Position numbers and translations under genes: made by a program
The notes under the pieces: model-generated
The model's input: the letters and a program-made list of their open reading frames with translations, nothing else
Told to the model about the DNA's origin: nothing
The model's database searches: none
NCBI GenBank assembly: GCA_012522755.1
Contig: JAAYJV010000059.1
Coordinates: 1 to 46,400, forward strand
From: Candidatus Hydrogenedens sp.
Lineage (GTDB): Bacteria > Hydrogenedentota > Hydrogenedentia > Hydrogenedentales > CAITNO01
Reading direction: 5' to 3'
Length of the DNA: 46,400 nt
In this document: positions 16,601 through 23,857 of the stretch, piece after piece
How the letters are laid out: each line of letters opens with the position of its first letter
Position numbering within the stretch: position 1 is the stretch's first letter

Positions 16601-18391
16601 ATGAAAAGCATCACCCCCACTCTCTCCCTTCTTATTTCCCTGATCTTCCTGGCCGCTTTCGCACAGTCGGGCATGGCCGAAACACTTACAGCCCAGTCTC
16701 TGGCCAGGTTGGAAGCGAAGCCCTCCCTCTGTGACGAGGTGCTGGACTTTGTTGTCTGTGCTGATCCGCAGCCGGGCGGGATGCTGGGAACACCGCAAGT
16801 GTTTCTGGACATGATTGAAGAGTGGAACATCCTCGAGCCTGATCTTGTCATGTGTGTAGGCGACATGATCATGGGCGGTCCTGCTGATGTGATCGATATG
16901 ATGTGGGATGAATTTCTGGGCAATCTTGGTCGGTTGCAGATCCCTTTTTTCCCGACAGCTGGAAACCACGATGTGAATCCGGAACCGGCTGTCATGCGTA
17001 CCTATGAAGAACGGGTCTCTCCTTTTTACTATTCCGTGGTACGGGGCAACAGTGAGTTTGTCGTTTTGAATACGGAAGAGCCGGGTAATCCTGACGGTTT
17101 TTCCGAGGCTCAGCGCAACTGGCTTCAGGAAACCCTGGCGGCCAGCACAGCACAACATATCTTCATCTTCCTGCATGTGCCTCTTTTCCGGGGCAACTGG
17201 GATCGGGACTGGCAGCATATGGAAGATCTCTTTGTTCAATATCCCGTCCGAGTTGTCTTCGCCGGGCATGAGCATCTGTATCGGGACTGGGGCGAGCATA
17301 AAGGTATCCGCTACGTCGTGGCTGGGAGTGCCGGTGGCGGTTTCCGCAGACCTGAGGAAGAAGGCGGCATGTTCTGTTATCTCTGGGTCAAAGTCCGGGG
17401 CGAAGAAGTCTCCTGGTCCGTTATCAAGCCCGGTGCCGTGCTGCCCAGTGATGTGGTTACAGAAACAGCCGTACAAGAACTGCATGCCCTGCAGGAAATT
17501 TTGAAGATTGAAGAAGTTGCAGTTCCCTGGGACAGCAGCCTGGATCAGGAGATTGAAGTCAGCCTGACCAATCCCTTCGCCGAAGAAATCGCCAGCAGCT
17601 TCAGTTGGACCATACCCGAAGGCTGGACGGTATCCCCGGAGACGCTGTCTTTTACGGTTGCCCCGGGCGAAACAGTCACACAAGGTTGCCACATCAAAAC
17701 AGAAGGCGCCTTCCGTTTTCCCAGTCCCACTCTGGAAGGGAAAGTGGAAGCGGAAGAGCTGATCCGCACACTGGAACTGAATCCTTCCATAGACGTCAAA
17801 GCGCAGGCTGCAGCTCCCTATGCATCAGAAAAAATCGTCTTCGATGGTGACTTGTCCGAATGGTCCGAGGCGATTCCCCTGCCCCTGCTCTATGGTCATA
17901 ATTATGATGTTACGGACACGGATGATTTGAAAGCCCAGGCCCGCATCATGTGGGACGAAGACAATCTTTATATCGCTGTGGAAGTGGAAGACAACGAGTT
18001 TTACCAGCCCAATTACGGCGATGTGGTCTGGATGGCGGACAGCCTGGAATTATGGCTGGAAGATTCCAACTGGAGTTTCAGCCTCACGAGCAACGGCCCG
18101 CAGGTCTTTCTTGATGAACGTCCGGACAAACATCTGGATGCCGTAGTGGATACGGTACATCTGGCTGTGAAGCAGGAGGGTCGTCACACTATTTATGAAG
18201 CGGCCTATCCGGCAGCGGAACTGCCCCAGATTGATTACAGTGCCGGTACGGTTCTGCGCTTTTCCATTCTTGTGAATGATCTGGATCCTTCAGGCCCCCT
18301 GGAAAAACGGCATTATGCGGAGCTGACCCCCGGAGCGGGAGCACACTTTGCCTGTGCCAAATATTTCATTACCCTCAGCCCTGAAAAATAA
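16601..18391 (+). CDS. Secreted metallophosphatase with C-terminal CBM9-like domain
   Basis: 596 residues from ATG 16601, which gives a clean signal peptide (MKSITPTLSLLISLIFL to A-M-A) and has AGGA upstream; the longer frame from 16484 would bury it. Calcineurin-like metal ligands are visible in order: VVCADPQ, VGDMIMGG, TAGNHDVN, FLHVPLF and FAGHEHLY. The first motif is DxQ rather than DxH, as in some class III-like phosphatases. A middle beta-sandwich (from WDSSLDQEIEVSL) resembles alpha-galactosidase NEW3-type domains. The C-terminal 190 residues (FDGDLSEW, LYIAVEVEDNEF, DSLELWL, RFSILVNDLD) match CBM9-like domains. It probably hydrolyses a phosphoester outside the cytoplasm while bound to glycans; the substrate is unknown. 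Confidence 0.9.
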   Translation: MKSITPTLSLLISLIFLAAFAQSGMAETLTAQSLARLEAKPSLCDEVLDFVVCADPQPGGMLGTPQVFLDMIEEWNILEPDLVMCVGDMIMGGPADVIDMMWDEFLGNLGRLQIPFFPTAGNHDVNPEPAVMRTYEERVSPFYYSVVRGNSEFVVLNTEEPGNPDGFSEAQRNWLQETLAASTAQHIFIFLHVPLFRGNWDRDWQHMEDLFVQYPVRVVFAGHEHLYRDWGEHKGIRYVVAGSAGGGFRRPEEEGGMFCYLWVKVRGEEVSWSVIKPGAVLPSDVVTETAVQELHALQEILKIEEVAVPWDSSLDQEIEVSLTNPFAEEIASSFSWTIPEGWTVSPETLSFTVAPGETVTQGCHIKTEGAFRFPSPTLEGKVEAEELIRTLELNPSIDVKAQAAAPYASEKIVFDGDLSEWSEAIPLPLLYGHNYDVTDTDDLKAQARIMWDEDNLYIAVEVEDNEFYQPNYGDVVWMADSLELWLEDSNWSFSLTSNGPQVFLDERPDKHLDAVVDTVHLAVKQEGRHTIYEAAYPAAELPQIDYSAGTVLRFSILVNDLDPSGPLEKRHYAELTPGAGAHFACAKYFITLSPEK

Positions 18392-18409
18392 AACCTGAAC
18401 AGTTGTGAT

Positions 18410-19081
18410 CTATTGGGTAGTGAGCATATAGGTCACTTCCACCTTTGCCGTACAGGCGATCTGTGCCGTTTCTCCGTACTGCTCTTCGGGATGCTGTTCC
18501 CAGGTGACTTCCAGTATCTCCACCTTTTCAATGGCGAAAATAGTGCTTTTCAGGGCATCTGAAATGGCTTCAGCATGGGGAAAGGCATTTTCCGTCGCCC
18601 GTGCGACCGCGTCCGCCTCCACGGTTGCGGCCTGGGCTGTGGAAAAGGAAGGCCCGTCGAGGGAAGCATTGAGTGTGGCCGCCAGATCCGTCATTTTATC
18701 GCAGAGAGCGGCCAGCAATTCTGCTCCTGAGGGCCCGTTGAAAGCGGCCATGGAAAATTGGAGGGCAATGGAAGAGCCCGCCAGACAGGAAGAACGAAGA
18801 ACCACAGGGCTCATATGGATATCTGCGGGTTGCAGCTCGCTCTCCCGAATCAGTGCGAGTGCCGCATGGCGATAAGCCTCACATCCGGCCACGGCCTCTG
18901 ACAATCTCTCACCACCGAATTCCCGCTTGAAAACAAATTCCACCTGGCTGGGTGTGGCCAGTTTTGTCGCCTCTCCTCTGTTGATAATCACGGGTGTTTC
19001 CAGCGCGTGAAGATCCGCACTGATCAGTACGCAAATAAAAAGTACAGGAAAGAGGATCCGAACAGATGAGAGGGCTTTCAT
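18410..19081 (-). CDS. Exported SIMPL/DUF541-like protein
   Basis: 223 residues from ATG 19081, with GGAG 11 nt upstream. The frame could also start at TTG 19108, next to the stop of the upstream gene, but ATG 19081 gives a better signal peptide (MKALSSVRILFPVLFICVLI, cleavage near A-D-L-H-A). The mature part begins with a strand-rich segment (VIINRGEATKLATPSQVEFVF) and ends with ARATENAFPHAEAISDALK and ACTAKVEVTYML, the layout of SIMPL/DUF541 proteins, which are periplasmic or outer-membrane proteins of poorly known role. It is the last gene of a lipoprotein / PIG-L / SIMPL-like operon. The assignment is by pattern, not by a catalytic motif. Confidence 0.72.
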   Translation of the reverse strand: MKALSSVRILFPVLFICVLISADLHALETPVIINRGEATKLATPSQVEFVFKREFGGERLSEAVAGCEAYRHAALALIRESELQPADIHMSPVVLRSSCLAGSSIALQFSMAAFNGPSGAELLAALCDKMTDLAATLNASLDGPSFSTAQAATVEADAVARATENAFPHAEAISDALKSTIFAIEKVEILEVTWEQHPEEQYGETAQIACTAKVEVTYMLTTQ

Positions 19082-19104
19082 GGGCAATGAATCTCCGCTT
19101 GATT

Positions 19105-19923
19105 TCAATCCAGCATGGGCGCAAAAAGTTCTTTAAGGCTTGAGACATCAGGCTGGCGACCATATTCACACACTTGAAAGATCTCGGCGAAACGGCAATT
19201 CTCCGCACGATCACCAGCCCACTGGCGCAATGCTTCCCGATGCAAATTTGCAGGAAGCTCCAGTTCCGGCGCGAAAAAGTCTTCAAGCCAGTCCAAACGG
19301 GCCTGCTCGCCAGCCGATACCGGTGGCACGTCTCCATCTTTCCCTTCCAACCAGGGCAGCCATTCATAAAACTGGGAATCCATGGCATCGAGGAGCTTCC
19401 ATTTCAGTGGCATCATCTCATCCACAGGCAGAGCGATGTCTGGACGAAAGGGCACAGGATATAAAAAGGGATCAAACAAATAGAGAAAGAGAGGATTGGC
19501 GCGCAAAGCCGGGGCATCAGGGCAAAAGTGGGGCACTGTAACCATAAAAGCCGCATCCTGCACGGCCTGAGCGGCATAGCGGTGATCCGGATGATAATCG
19601 TTTGGACGATGAGTGAAAACCACATCGGCTTCATAACGCCGGATGATACGAACGATCTCTTTACGCAGTTCCAGCGTCGGCATCAATTCGCCATCGTGGT
19701 AATCAAGCACCAGAGACTCATAGCCGCCGATACGGGCTGCGCGCCGGGTTTCTTCAATACGACGCTGTGCCAGCATTCCACCGCCCTGCATATGATGACC
19801 TATGTCCCCATTGGTCAGGGATACGGCCAGAACCCGGTGTCCCCGGGCGGCGAAACGGGTCATCACCGCGCCAGCGAATACTTCCGGATCATCTGGATGA
19901 GCGCCGAAACATACCAGATTCAT
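19105..19923 (-). CDS. PIG-L family zinc deacetylase
   Basis: 272 residues. The diagnostic AHPDD motif (zinc-binding His, catalytic Asp) is at residues 8-12. A second segment, THRPNDYHPDHR (about 104-115), supplies the further zinc-binding His. This is the LmbE/PIG-L fold, which removes N-acetyl groups from GlcNAc conjugates such as GlcNAc-PI, mycothiol or bacillithiol precursors. There is no signal peptide, so it is cytoplasmic. Its ATG overlaps the stop of the upstream lipoprotein gene (ATGA), so the two are coupled. It is longer than many bacillithiol deacetylases and the substrate cannot be read from sequence. Confidence 0.93.
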   Translation of the reverse strand: MNLVCFGAHPDDPEVFAGAVMTRFAARGHRVLAVSLTNGDIGHHMQGGGMLAQRRIEETRRAARIGGYESLVLDYHDGELMPTLELRKEIVRIIRRYEADVVFTHRPNDYHPDHRYAAQAVQDAAFMVTVPHFCPDAPALRANPLFLYLFDPFLYPVPFRPDIALPVDEMMPLKWKLLDAMDSQFYEWLPWLEGKDGDVPPVSAGEQARLDWLEDFFAPELELPANLHREALRQWAGDRAENCRFAEIFQVCEYGRQPDVSSLKELFAPMLD

Positions 19924-20597
19924 GGTGTTTGTTCCGATTTCTTGAAGTTGATCCGTACAGGATTACTCATGAGTGTCACCCGTTCGCCGGACTGGGCTGT
20001 CTTGGGATCGAGCAACTCTTCCGTGGTGCCTTCTTCCATGAGCCAGGCATCGGCCCGGGCATGAACCAGAAGGGTTTCCGGTATTTCATCCAGACCGGCC
20101 AGCACATCCACAGAAAATTGTCGGGGACGCTCTTGACCATCAGATCCCACAGGGTCCACACGGGCATCTTTTCCCATGACCCAGGCGGCACTTTCCTCTG
20201 TAATCTTCTGATCATCGCGAAAGGCATGAACACGGACCACTACAGGACGTTCTATAAAGGGACGCTGAGAATACAGGGTGAAACTGACAGGTAAACGTTC
20301 AGGAAAAGGCTCTTCCACGGTAATGGTCGCCATGGAGAGATTGCCCCGTTGCGTGTCCAGATATTCCGCACTCACGGTTGCAGAAGCTGCACCGGCGGCC
20401 AATTCTCCCCGGATCGTAATGCCGCTGTCCACATCGCCCAGGTCAATAGGGGGTGTGGCGGGAATGGCCATATCGGTGCTGATAAGCTCGCCAGCTCGGG
20501 GATCGGCCGCTATAGAAGGATCTTTTTCCGCATCACGTCCACCACAACCGACAACAGCCAGAGAAAAGACCATCGCAATAACCAGAAACTTTCTCAT
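19920..20597 (-). CDS. Lipoprotein of unknown function
   Basis: 225 residues. A lipoprotein signal peptide ends in AVVGC (lipobox Cys at residue 18), so the protein should be anchored in a membrane. The rest is beta-rich with several evenly spaced strands (TITVEEPFPERLPVSFTLY, RPVVVRVHAF, ETLLVHARADAWL) and no recognised motif. GGAG lies 7 nt before ATG 20597. First gene of a three-gene coupled operon with the PIG-L deacetylase and the SIMPL-like protein. Confidence 0.85.
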   Translation of the reverse strand: MRKFLVIAMVFSLAVVGCGGRDAEKDPSIAADPRAGELISTDMAIPATPPIDLGDVDSGITIRGELAAGAASATVSAEYLDTQRGNLSMATITVEEPFPERLPVSFTLYSQRPFIERPVVVRVHAFRDDQKITEESAAWVMGKDARVDPVGSDGQERPRQFSVDVLAGLDEIPETLLVHARADAWLMEEGTTEELLDPKTAQSGERVTLMSNPVRINFKKSEQTP

Positions 20598-20654
20598 AGA
20601 CTTGCTCCAGATAAAGTGTTACACTTGATGGGTTCATTTTATCACGGCACATGC

Positions 20655-20692
20655 GGAAAAGGAAAGAAAGGATTGACAGCCTTTCCTTTTCC
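20655..20692. other. 12-bp perfect inverted repeat between divergent genes
   Basis: GGAAAAGGAAAG (20655-20666) pairs exactly with CTTTCCTTTTCC (20681-20692) across a 14-nt loop that contains TTGACA. It lies upstream of the propeller gene at 20716 and behind the lipoprotein start at 20597. There is no following T-run, so it is not a typical terminator; it could be an operator or leader hairpin. Confidence 0.5.
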
Positions 20693-20715
20693 ATGATCCT
20701 GAGAAGGAAAAAAGA

Positions 20716-22230
20716 ATGACAACACTTCGGAGAATGCTCTTTTCTCCACTGCTCTGCTTTATACTGATCCTGCTGATACCCTCCGCAAAAGCGGCCGATC
20801 AGCCGCAATGGGGACAAAAACACAGCCGCAACCTGGTTTCTGATGAGCGCAATCTTCCTGTGAGTTTCGATCTGGAATCGGGAGCGAATGTTTTCTGGAC
20901 AGCTTCTCTGGGCGGTGGCTGTTACGGAAGTCCCATTGTGGCGGAAGGCTGTGTGTTTATCGGCGCCAATAACAGCGAGGCCCGTGACCCCCGCCATGAG
21001 GGAGACCGCGGAGCCCTCTATTGCCTGAAGGAAGAAGACGGTTCTTTCCGGTGGCAGCTGGTGGTGCCCCGTATCGGCGGCGATGATTTTCTGGACTGGC
21101 CCGATATCGGCATCTGTTCACCTCCAACGGTGGAACAGGGCCGGGTTTATACGATGACGAACCGTACTGAAGTCGTATGTCTGGATATTGCGGGAATGGC
21201 CGATGGAAATGACGGCTCCTATCAGATGGAAGGGCGGCATATGACTCCCGCAGATCAACCTGCTCTGGAGCCCGGCCCCCTGGATGCGGACATACTCTGG
21301 CTCTATGATCTTCGCAGTGAAGCGGGAGTATATCCCCATGATTCCCCCCATGCCTCGGCCCTTCTGGATGGCGATTTCCTTTATATCAACACCTGTAACG
21401 GTACGACCAACACCCACCGGGAAATCGGCAATCCCAATGCCCCGGCTCTGGTGGTTCTCAACAAACACACCGGAGAATTGGTGGCAACGGAAAAGGAATC
21501 AATCAGCCAGCTGACTTTTCATTCCACCTGGGCACCTCCTTCTCTGGGTGTTGTGGATGACAAGCGTCTCGTGTTCTTCGGCGGGCCCGATGGCGTCTGC
21601 TATGCCTTCCATGCTTTGCCACAGGATCCCGGCGCAGGAGTGAAGGCCCTGGAACTCTGCTGGCGCTTCGACTGTGACCCCACATCTCCCAAAAGCGATA
21701 TCTTTGACTATCTCAACAACAATAAAGAAGGTCCCAGCCTGATCATGAGCATGCCTGTCTTCGCTGGGGGCTCTCTCTATGTCACGGCTGGCGGGGATAT
21801 CTGGTGGGGCAAACGTCGCTCCTGGCTGAAATGTATTGATCCCACGGGCTTCGGTGATGTGACCCACAGCCATGAACGATGGGCCTATGAGATGCCTTAT
21901 CAATGCTGCTCCACACCGGCTGTAGCGGAAGGCCTGGTTTTTGTCACCGATGACGGCGGATATATCCATTGTGTTGATGCGGCCACCGGTGAGGGTTGCT
22001 GGACCCATAAATTCGGCCGCAAAATCTGGGGAAGCGCTCTGGTGGCTGACGGAAAAGTCTATGCAGCCGGGCGCAATGGAAACTTCGCTGTATTTGAGGC
22101 ATCCCGGGAAAAGAAAATACTCTTCGAGACACGTTTTCCTGATGAAATCAACGGAACACCAACGGCGGCCAATGGCACCCTTTATGTGGCCACCTTAAAG
22201 ACACTGTATGCTCTGAAGAAAGCGGACTGA
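20716..22230 (+). CDS. Secreted PQQ-type beta-propeller repeat protein
   Basis: 504 residues. Signal peptide 1-26 (ends A-K-A) is followed by PQWGQKHSRN, the common opening of PQQ-binding-like propellers (outer membrane assembly / quinoprotein-like repeats). Blade motifs with the GSPIV...GCVFIGA, ALLDGDFLYINT, TPAVAEGLVFVTDDGGYIHCVDAATGE and ALVADGKVYAAG patterns are visible. The metal and PQQ ligands of true alcohol dehydrogenases are not recognisable, so catalysis is doubtful. AGGA precedes ATG 20716. Transcribed alone; its stop is 2 nt from the convergent stop of the beta-CASP gene. Confidence 0.88.
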   Translation: MTTLRRMLFSPLLCFILILLIPSAKAADQPQWGQKHSRNLVSDERNLPVSFDLESGANVFWTASLGGGCYGSPIVAEGCVFIGANNSEARDPRHEGDRGALYCLKEEDGSFRWQLVVPRIGGDDFLDWPDIGICSPPTVEQGRVYTMTNRTEVVCLDIAGMADGNDGSYQMEGRHMTPADQPALEPGPLDADILWLYDLRSEAGVYPHDSPHASALLDGDFLYINTCNGTTNTHREIGNPNAPALVVLNKHTGELVATEKESISQLTFHSTWAPPSLGVVDDKRLVFFGGPDGVCYAFHALPQDPGAGVKALELCWRFDCDPTSPKSDIFDYLNNNKEGPSLIMSMPVFAGGSLYVTAGGDIWWGKRRSWLKCIDPTGFGDVTHSHERWAYEMPYQCCSTPAVAEGLVFVTDDGGYIHCVDAATGEGCWTHKFGRKIWGSALVADGKVYAAGRNGNFAVFEASREKKILFETRFPDEINGTPTAANGTLYVATLKTLYALKKAD

Positions 22231-22232
22231 TA

Positions 22233-23618
22233 TCACCAGTCAAAACGCCGGGGCTGGGCCTCTCGCATGATGGTAACGCCTCGGGCATCCTGTTCTTCCA
22301 GCCCTGACTTCAATGCCCGGAGGGCCTTGTTTTCGCCATGGACAAGAAGAATATTCTTGGGCCGTCTTTTGAAACGCCCTGCAAAAGCAAGCAATTCCTC
22401 ACGTCCCGCATGGGCACTGAAGCCATTGAGTGTTTTGACCTCTGCTCTCAAAGGACGTTTCACTCCGAATATTTTGATCTCAGGCTGTCGCTCCACAATA
22501 CGGCGTCCCAGTGTATTCTGTGCCTGAAAACCCACGATGACAATGGTATTTTTGGGATTTTCACAATTGTTTCTCAGATGGTGCAGAATACGGCCCACCT
22601 CGCACATCCCTGAAGCGGAAATGATGATACAAGGCTCTTTGATGCTGTTGATGCGCAGAGAATCGTCCATGTTCCGGATGTATTCAATCCGTTTCAGAAG
22701 AAAGGGATCGCCTCCTTCGCGCATGGTTTCCCGGAACTCTTCATCAAAACAGGCTGTATGATAGCGGAAGATTTCGGTGATGTTCACTGTAAGGGGGCTG
22801 TCGACAAAGACCGGTATTTCCGGAATGGTTCCGGCCATTTCCAAGCGTTTCAAGGCGTAAACCACTTCCTGTGCACGTTCCAGCGCAAAGCTGGGGATAA
22901 TCACTTTCCCCCCCCTGTTCACTGTACGGAGCACCACCTCGGCCAGTTTCTCCTCGTTCGTTTCAATGGGATCATGATCACGGTCGCCATAAGTGCTTTC
23001 CATCATGACGATATCAGCATCGTCGGGCTCCCAGGGGTCTTCCAGCAGAGGCATGTTTTTACGGCCTATATCACCGCTGAAGATAAAGCGTCTGTCCCTG
23101 TTCTTTTCTCTGAATTCCACTTCGATCATGGCGGAACCGAGAACATGACCGGCATCATGAAAGGTTACATAAATATCCGGCGCCACTTCGAAACGTTTCT
23201 CATAGGCATGGGTGACAAAATGCTGCATGGTCTTGTAGACATGCGTATCATTATAGAGAGGTGCAATAAAACTGCGGTGCTTTTTCTGCAGCCATTCAGC
23301 GTCACGTTTCTGGATAAAGGCACTGTCCAGGAGCATGACACTGCAGAGGTCATGCGTGGCCGGGGTGGAAAAGATGTCGCCCTGGTACCCCTGCTTGATC
23401 AGCAGAGGCAGAACACCGCTGTGATCAATATGGGCATGGCTCAGCACAACGGCATCGAGCGTGGATGGATCAAAGAGATACTCCCTGTTCTTCCGGTCCG
23501 CTTTTTCACGGGAGCCCTGAAACAAGCCGCAATCCAGGAGAATACGGTACCCATTGATTTCCAGAAGATGCTTGGATCCGGTTACATTTCCTGCAGCACC
23601 GAAAGAAGTGATTTTCAT
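22233..23618 (-). CDS. Beta-CASP metallo-beta-lactamase fold RNase
   Basis: 461 residues, normal length for the KH-less bacterial YsrI/CPSF73-like group. Metal motif 2 (SHAHIDHSG) is near residue 60, a further His motif (HDAGHVLGSAMIEV) and the Asp motif (FSGDIGRK) follow, then the beta-CASP part (SFALERAQEVVYAL, ISASGMCEVGRILHHL, GFQAQNTLGRRI) and the final HGE (LLVHGENKAL). Expected to be a zinc-dependent endo/exoribonuclease acting on RNA in the cytoplasm. Start: AGGAGG, 4 nt before ATG 23618. Divergent from the GT39-like gene, with an intergenic palindrome. Confidence 0.94.
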   Translation of the reverse strand: MKITSFGAAGNVTGSKHLLEINGYRILLDCGLFQGSREKADRKNREYLFDPSTLDAVVLSHAHIDHSGVLPLLIKQGYQGDIFSTPATHDLCSVMLLDSAFIQKRDAEWLQKKHRSFIAPLYNDTHVYKTMQHFVTHAYEKRFEVAPDIYVTFHDAGHVLGSAMIEVEFREKNRDRRFIFSGDIGRKNMPLLEDPWEPDDADIVMMESTYGDRDHDPIETNEEKLAEVVLRTVNRGGKVIIPSFALERAQEVVYALKRLEMAGTIPEIPVFVDSPLTVNITEIFRYHTACFDEEFRETMREGGDPFLLKRIEYIRNMDDSLRINSIKEPCIIISASGMCEVGRILHHLRNNCENPKNTIVIVGFQAQNTLGRRIVERQPEIKIFGVKRPLRAEVKTLNGFSAHAGREELLAFAGRFKRRPKNILLVHGENKALRALKSGLEEQDARGVTIMREAQPRRFDW

Positions 23619-23686
23619 GGTACCTCCTCAACACTGCATCTTTCAGCCGCACTGTTGGAACGGCCCGGGTACCCGATACAGTGGCA

Positions 23687-23741
23687 TTGAAACAAGAGTT
23701 TGTACAAACCATTATACGCCTTCACAACCGGCACACTTCAA
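23687..23741. promoter_or_regulatory. Divergent promoter region with 12-bp palindrome
   Basis: A perfect palindrome gtttgtacaaac occupies 23698-23709. On the plus strand TTGAAA (23687-23692) is 18-19 bp from ATTATAC (23711-23717), so the palindrome would lie in the spacer. On the minus strand TTGAAG (23741-23736) is 19 bp from TATAAT (23716-23711) and the palindrome covers the start site. This is a plausible operator for the beta-CASP and glycosyltransferase genes. Confidence 0.45.
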
Positions 23742-23857
23742 ACAATTCAGGAAGCAGCCAGTCGCTTTCCATCTCTTTGGCTTTGATTCAGCCCGGGGTG
23801 CGGGGTAAAATGAACAATCAACTTTCTGTCTTTTTTTGTGGCCAAGAGGAATTATTC

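Noticed and set aside
16514-17692. 392-residue minus-strand frame
   Set aside because: Antisense of the metallophosphatase, which has all metal motifs.
22758-23690. 310-residue plus-strand frame
   Set aside because: Antisense of the beta-CASP RNase.
23681-23857. Extended N-terminus of the glycosyltransferase
   Set aside because: It would overlap the divergent promoter region; AGAGGA precedes ATG 23858.
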